Assembly: GCA_019828565.1 (NCBI GenBank)
Contig: JAHDYR010000006.1
Span: 248,001 to 312,000, forward strand
Direction of reading: 5' to 3'
Length of the DNA: 64,000 bases
Source of the DNA: Carpediemonas membranifera
Lineage: Eukaryota; Fornicata
A model generated the notes under the pieces. The model was given only the letters and a program-made list of their open reading frames with translations, searched no databases and was not told the DNA's origin. This document shows, one piece after another, positions 59,890 to 64,000 of the stretch. Positions within the stretch are counted from its first letter, which is position 1, and each line of letters starts with the position of its first letter. The position numbers and the translations under genes are program-made.

Positions 59890-61020
59890 ATGACGTCGGG
59901 CGGTATCAAGGCTCAGCTAGCCGCTGTTCTCAGCATATTGATGCAAAACAAGGACCGCACTATCGATGAATTGACCAGCATCCTCATGGATGGCGCGATT
60001 GGCATCCCTGCAGCCATATCAAAGACTCTAAGCCAGATCATGGCCTACAACCTCGTCGGTGGCAAGTTCTGGCGTGGTGCTTTCGCCTTCATCGCCACTG
60101 CTGAGGCCGCGGGTGTCGATCTCACCTCCACCACTCTCACTCCCGCCGAAGAAGCGCTCAGACACCACGCCGTCCTCCTCGCGTGGGCCCTCGAGGCTCT
60201 CCAAGCAGCCTTCCTCGTAGCAGACGACATTATGGACAACTCTGACCTTCGCCGCGGCAAGCCCAGCTGGTTCAAGGTCCCCGGGGTCGGGCTCCGTGCC
60301 ATCAACGACGGGTTCCTGCTCGAGTCTACCTGCCTGGCTACAGTTGCCATGATCGAGGAGGAGATCGAGATGGGCGGCGACCTGACTCGTTTGATCCAGA
60401 AAGTCATCAGATACACCGAGATTGGGCAAATGGTCGATATTGAGTCGGATTTGGACGGCGAATCTTCGATATTTGACTCTCTCGAGTCTGCCATGAAGTT
60501 CCGCGCTGTCTACGAGTCCATACATCAGCACAAAACGGCCTACTACACAGTCCACCTGCCCATCGCCGCGGGCCTGATGCTCGGCACCCACTACACCACC
60601 CATATGTCACTTGAGCGTGGGTTCGAGTCCCAGCTGACCAGGGCGACCCTGCCGATCGGCAGATATTTCCAGATCCAGGACGATTTCCTGGATATGTTTG
60701 GATCGATCGAGAAGCTCGGCAAGCCCGGCATGGATCTGGCTGAAGGCAAGTGCGGGTGGACCCTGGTTGAGGGGGTGATCAAAGCCCATGAGCTGGGCGA
60801 CTCGGACGGACTGAAACAGATCCAGGCCAACCTCGGCCGGCCCGACGCCGACTCCGCCTCTGTCCGGGCTGTCTACACCAGACTGGGCCTTCCCCAGCTG
60901 TACACGGAGACTTCTAGCCGGCTAGAGACAGTGATCGCTCAAGCTGTGAGCACCCAGACCCCTGTGGCCCGGTCCTTGTGTGGACAGATGATGGCGGCCC
61001 TGGTAGGGCGCCAGAAGTAG
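59890..61020 (+). CDS. Farnesyl-diphosphate-synthase-like polyprenyl synthase, 376 aa
   Basis: The first aspartate-rich motif DDIMD (112-116) and second DDFLD (264-268) are present, with YNLVGGKFWRG, EIGQMVD, KTAYYTVHLPIAAG and IQDDFLDMFG, all matching eukaryotic FPPS. The enzyme condenses DMAPP and GPP with IPP in the cytosol, feeding sterols, dolichol and protein prenylation. At the fifth residue before the first motif, where FPPS has Phe (QAFFLVADD), this protein has Ala (QAAFLVADD). That position sets chain length, so a GGPP product is plausible. TGGTAAAG follows the stop. The ATG at 59890 is unambiguous. Confidence 0.92.
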   Translation: MTSGGIKAQLAAVLSILMQNKDRTIDELTSILMDGAIGIPAAISKTLSQIMAYNLVGGKFWRGAFAFIATAEAAGVDLTSTTLTPAEEALRHHAVLLAWALEALQAAFLVADDIMDNSDLRRGKPSWFKVPGVGLRAINDGFLLESTCLATVAMIEEEIEMGGDLTRLIQKVIRYTEIGQMVDIESDLDGESSIFDSLESAMKFRAVYESIHQHKTAYYTVHLPIAAGLMLGTHYTTHMSLERGFESQLTRATLPIGRYFQIQDDFLDMFGSIEKLGKPGMDLAEGKCGWTLVEGVIKAHELGDSDGLKQIQANLGRPDADSASVRAVYTRLGLPQLYTETSSRLETVIAQAVSTQTPVARSLCGQMMAALVGRQK

Positions 61021-61441
61021 TGTAGCGGGGTATGAATAGTGGTAAAGCAGGTCATGTTTCTGTCTTTGTTGCCTGGTCTCCTGTCATGACTTGTGGCGTC
61101 CCTGCTTCTCTCCGCTGGGGCAGAGGCCAGTGGAAGGATTGCTGGGTCTCAAAGGGTCGGCCGATCATATACGGTTGACTTAGCGGTATTTGAACGGTTC
61201 AGAGCGCCAGGCAGACTCATTAATGACTGCCTCATGTAACATGTATTCTGCGACCCTCATCGGCATTGACGACGAGCGCCAGCGCTGCCGCGACAGCGCA
61301 GATAACTCATGATTATTTATATCCTGCGGGTAGCGTAATTATGGACCAACGTACGTAACTACACTGCGGTGAGGGTCTGGTTCGTAGCACAATTCATTTT
61401 GACAGTTCCATTTATGAGCCAACTCACGTAGCACATAATAA

Positions 61442-61618
61442 AAGGTCGAGGCCTACCTCTACGCGTCAGCAGCCAGATTTTACATCCCTGCCCGCAAGAT
61501 CGCCCTTACCATGGCTGATGCCCTCATGTCCGCTACCCTGTTGGTGTATGACAAGAGGTGCGCCAAGCTGGGACTGTTCAACCCGCTGGAGCTCCTTCCG
61601 GCAGGGCTGTCGGCATAA
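61442..61618 (+). CDS. Possible small protein or gene relic
   Basis: An open frame of 58 codons reads with amphipathic, protein-like composition (EAYLYASAARFYIPARK, MADALMSATLLVYDKR). Its only ATG is at 61511, giving 35 residues. A TATA-like ACATAATAAAAGG lies about 65 bases before the ATG and GAGATAAATGG just after the stop, the same kind of flanks as real genes here. It could be a genuine microprotein or the end of a decayed gene. Confidence 0.3.
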   Translation, partial: KVEAYLYASAARFYIPARKIALTMADALMSATLLVYDKRCAKLGLFNPLELLPAGLSA

Positions 61619-61842
61619 GCCAGCAATTTACGTGAGATAAATGGAAAATCACAGGAAATGACGCAGTCAAATCGGATGATTGAGTCAGGATCGACTCAGC
61701 GGCGCTACACAAGCTCGCTCCGTTTCCCTTGTCTTTATTGGGAGGGCGTCCACGCCCCAACCGAGCCGGCGGGCGGCGGACGCAGTCCCGATGAGATCCT
61801 CTCCCTAAGACAGTAAAAGGCGCGAGTCATCCGAGTCAATCA

Positions 61843-61852
61843 TAATCTGCAC
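61843..61852 (+). promoter_or_regulatory. TAATCTGCAC start element
   Basis: One mismatch from TAAACTGCAC, 20 bases before the ATG at 61873. The following CACAAGAAAC resembles the flank of the 40365 copy. Confidence 0.45.
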
Positions 61853-61872
61853 CACAAGAAACCACGAACTCA

Positions 61873-62373
61873 ATGCCTGAGCCTCCTCGGAAGCCAAGCT
61901 TATCAATCTTACAGAGACAATCTTCATTGAAGTCATCGATGTCGCAGGCTACGCTGGGAAAGCGCCAGCCGTCTCTGACACGCATGAAGACCAATATCAT
62001 CGGCCAGGCGTTCCATTCTCCAGGCGCATCCGCTTCAATCGCCCGTAGACAGCGTATCAGCAGTCTTGTGAAGAACGGAGAGCTCCAAACCGCCGAGTTC
62101 GAGGCTGTCTACAGCGAGCTGTCCAAGCAGCTCGAGGCCATGGTGGACGAGCGCCGGGCCCAGCTGGACTCTCTCACACACGACGTAGAAGTCGCATGCA
62201 AGGACTTGCTGCAGTCCAGGGAGCAGAACGACGCCTTGAACACCCAGCTGACCGAGCTCGACGCCAAGCTGGGCGAGGAGAGGGCCCGGTGGAAGCAGAT
62301 CGCCATGGGCGCCATGCTAGGCAGCGAGATAGAGAATGACGAGACCGCTAGCCTTTATTCTATCCGATCCTGA
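61873..62373 (+). CDS. Basic protein with C-terminal coiled coil, 166 aa
   Basis: Residues 1-70 are Ser, Arg, Lys and Pro rich with several short SxxS patterns and look like a disordered phospho-regulated tail. Residues 75-150 form a coiled coil (AEFEAVYSELSKQLEAM, DVEVACKDLLQSREQNDAL). The last residues are acidic. Length and layout fit a cytoskeletal or centrosomal adaptor, but no family is recognised. TCATAAATC lies about 80 bases after the stop. Confidence 0.6.
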   Translation: MPEPPRKPSLSILQRQSSLKSSMSQATLGKRQPSLTRMKTNIIGQAFHSPGASASIARRQRISSLVKNGELQTAEFEAVYSELSKQLEAMVDERRAQLDSLTHDVEVACKDLLQSREQNDALNTQLTELDAKLGEERARWKQIAMGAMLGSEIENDETASLYSIRS

Positions 62374-62493
62374 CGGGGTGAGTAATTGCCCAGATTGTAG
62401 AACTGAGGTCAGCTCATGATCGCCGGAAACGGCGTTGTATCGCATAATATGTATTCATAAATCGTCTTGTCTCACTAATAATTCCATTTTAAC

Positions 62494-63498
62494 TTACTCC
62501 TTGCTCTCCTTCTCGAGCTTGTTGAGGTACCGCGACCCGTCCTTCGACCGGAGCCAGAAGATCTCGAGCAGCCGGATGATCACGGGATGCCGCAGCCACA
62601 TGACCTTGCTGAGGTATGGTGTGAGCATGTACGCCACGCTGATGCAGTGGATGAAGAGGACGGGAACCCACACCATGCGGAGGGCCGTGAAGAAGAGGCC
62701 GCCGATCGTACCACCGACGAACCAGGCCATGAGCATGCGGCGGGGCACCCAAGCGAAGAAGGCGCGGGACAGGTGGGGGTAAACGACCCAGGAAACCTGA
62801 AGATACGAGGAGAGCGTCGCCAGTGCGATGATCAGGATGTCGCCGACAAAGCCAAATCGGGACAGGATGATCGATCCAGAGCCCATGACAATCGCAGCGG
62901 CAGGGGAGGGCATGCCGTCAAAGCGAAGGGCGCCGCCCGTCTGGCCCGCACGGTGCTTCTCGACGATGAAGCGGATGAGGCGGTAGAAGGTGCAGACTCC
63001 GTGCATTGTGCCCCCTATGAGGCCCATGATGCGGTTGTTCGTCGCCACGAAGATGAGAACGCCGATAGTGAATCCAAAACTCGTACCGTCGGCGACGTCG
63101 TCGAAGTACTCACCCTTGGGGGTTGACCCCCACTGCTCGGCGGCACGGCCGTCGAAGAGGTCAAAGAATTGACCGATAAAGATGAGGAGGAATACGGCCT
63201 CCTTCTGGAAGAGGAGCTCGCCGGGCTCGTACGCTGTCATGATGTAGACGCCAGCGAGACCGCACGACATGTTCATGATCGATAGACAGTTGGCATACCA
63301 ACAGTTAGGAATCAAAAATGAGAAAATTAGCGCGGAAAGGATCGTGCCGACGAAAATGATGGTGAACCGAATAATACGGTCGTCAGGAATGTTGTTTTTG
63401 CCGATATAAAAGAGCGAGATGAAGAGGCTTCCAATCATAATCAATCCAGCAATGGCTCTTACACCATCCTGTCTTGTAGCCGTTCGTTTGGGCGCCAT
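62494..63498 (-). CDS. CDP-alcohol phosphatidyltransferase, PssA-like, 334 aa
   Basis: Eight or so hydrophobic spans surround a CDP-alcohol phosphotransferase motif FDLFDGRAAEQWG then PKGEYFDDVADGTSFGF. The consensus DGx2AR-x8-Gx3Dx3D is met except that Arg is Glu (AAE) and the spacer is one residue shorter. The following SFGF resembles CDP-DAG serine O-phosphatidyltransferase, which makes phosphatidylserine at the ER. The missing Arg makes activity or substrate uncertain. ATG at 63498 is preferred over the one at 63582. It is divergent from the acid phosphatase gene. Confidence 0.75.
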   Translation of the reverse strand: MAPKRTATRQDGVRAIAGLIMIGSLFISLFYIGKNNIPDDRIIRFTIIFVGTILSALIFSFLIPNCWYANCLSIMNMSCGLAGVYIMTAYEPGELLFQKEAVFLLIFIGQFFDLFDGRAAEQWGSTPKGEYFDDVADGTSFGFTIGVLIFVATNNRIMGLIGGTMHGVCTFYRLIRFIVEKHRAGQTGGALRFDGMPSPAAAIVMGSGSIILSRFGFVGDILIIALATLSSYLQVSWVVYPHLSRAFFAWVPRRMLMAWFVGGTIGGLFFTALRMVWVPVLFIHCISVAYMLTPYLSKVMWLRHPVIIRLLEIFWLRSKDGSRYLNKLEKESKE

Positions 63499-63694
63499 CA
63501 CCTTCGGATGCTCCCTTAAACTGCGGGTCCTAAGGCTCAACCGAATTGGCCGCCTGAAGCAGAGATGAGCGTTGTACCACATGATACATACCCGCTGGAC
63601 GTCATCTCATCATTTCTAGATTCATTTATGTGTTACATTGCTGGCATGTTTTCCTCAGGCACAACATCATCATTGCTTCTTCTCAACAGCAGCC

Positions 63695-64000
63695 ATGCAG
63701 AAGTCCTTGATCCTTGTTGTTCTTGTTTCACTTCTCGTTTCGTGCGTCGTTGCTGACGATACGCTGGAGTTGGCTCTTGTTCTCTTCCGCCACGGCGATA
63801 GAACGCCTCTCCATTACCTTCCGGATCCCTACAACATCTTCAGCAAGGCTCCTAGGCAAACCGGTCAGCTTACTACCATTGGCCAGAAGCAGCACTTCGA
63901 CCTCGGCACGAAGCTCCGCTACAAGTTCGTCGACCAGCACAGCCTGCTCAGCAGCAGCTTCAACAACTCTCAGATCCTCGTCCGTAGCACCGGCACCGAT
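63695..64000 (+). CDS. Secreted histidine acid phosphatase, N-terminal part (runs off the window)
   Basis: The frame from ATG 63695 is open to the last base. Residues 1-20 are a signal peptide (QKSLILVVLVSLLVSCVVA), followed directly by LALVLFRHGDRTPLH, whose RHGDRTP at 32-38 holds the phosphate-binding Arg and nucleophilic His of branch-2 histidine phosphatases. The next 60 residues (QLTTIGQKQHFDLGTKLR, LVRSTGTD) match prostatic/lysosomal acid phosphatases. It would act in the secretory or lysosomal lumen or outside the cell. The catalytic HD near the C-terminus lies outside. Confidence 0.88.
   Translation, partial: MQKSLILVVLVSLLVSCVVADDTLELALVLFRHGDRTPLHYLPDPYNIFSKAPRQTGQLTTIGQKQHFDLGTKLRYKFVDQHSLLSSSFNNSQILVRSTGTD

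Larger units (their letters stand above)
61021..61872. other. Intergenic, 850 bp, with one coding-like fragment
   Basis: Only the short frame at 61442-61618 looks coding. The rest shows AT-rich segments around 61300-61440 and no tRNA or other RNA gene I can identify. The last 30 bases contain the start element of the next gene. Confidence 0.5.

Overview
This window looks like nuclear DNA of a compact protist genome. The coding strands carry unmistakably eukaryotic genes: MCM7, PI 4-kinase III alpha, ribosomal eL8, NOG2, the NF-YC histone fold, PDE6-delta, GLTP, SLC12, SCAMP, a farnesyl-diphosphate-synthase-like enzyme and a Prp28-like helicase. Genes are GC-rich, sit on both strands and are often less than 200 bp apart. 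Where a reading frame breaks, it can usually be restored by removing a GT-AG intron of only 28-41 nt (often 28-29), one of which ends in CTAACACAG. 3' ends repeatedly show a GTAAA/ATAAA-type motif within tens of bases of the stop, and about ten genes start just downstream of a TAAACTGCAC-like element. My best guess is a metamonad of the Carpediemonas/diplomonad lineage. That is inference, not proof.

Layout. 1-9.2 kb: a giant ankyrin-repeat gene on the minus strand, open to the left edge, built from 20 near-identical 399-bp modules and broken by one extra A near 2508. 9.2-20.3 kb: a coiled-coil gene, a frame-interrupted RING-type gene, a 1265-aa coiled-coil protein, an RCC1-like protein and a C2-like protein with one intron. 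20.5-28.5 kb: a small conserved-looking protein, a 49-aa membrane ORF, the NOG2 GTPase, a TPR-like protein, a Hook-like protein, an unknown 500-aa protein and a P-loop nucleoside-kinase-like gene whose P-loop is split by a 29-nt intron. 28.6-39.5 kb: an SLC12 cotransporter, a 1.5-kb gene-poor stretch, GLTP divergent from PDE6-delta (two mini-introns), a polytopic membrane protein, a sedoheptulokinase-like FGGY kinase and eL8. 39.8-45.6 kb: a VPS4 C-terminal fragment, NF-YC, the Prp28-like DEAD-box helicase, a second ankyrin protein and an unknown protein. 45.8-50.8 kb: MCM7, a second RCC1-like paralogue and a small helical protein. 51.0-53.3 kb: a mobile-looking unit with a Fanzor (eukaryotic TnpB-like) nuclease gene, a palindromic dyad abutting its stop codon, a second copy of the VPS4 fragment (513 bp, two differences) and another dyad. 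53.3-64 kb: PI4KA, SCAMP, an unknown two-exon gene, the FPPS-like enzyme, a short coiled-coil protein, a CDP-alcohol phosphatidyltransferase and the start of a secreted histidine acid phosphatase.

Most genes are housekeeping and unrelated by pathway; there is no operon logic. The themes are membrane lipid and trafficking functions (PI4KA, GLTP, PSS-like, SCAMP, VPS4 fragments, FPPS, PDE6-delta), replication and ribosome biogenesis (MCM7, NOG2, eL8), and an accessory layer of repeats (ankyrin array, dyads, Fanzor). The two strongest accessory signals are the Fanzor/dyad/VPS4-fragment cluster and the ultra-short intron set.
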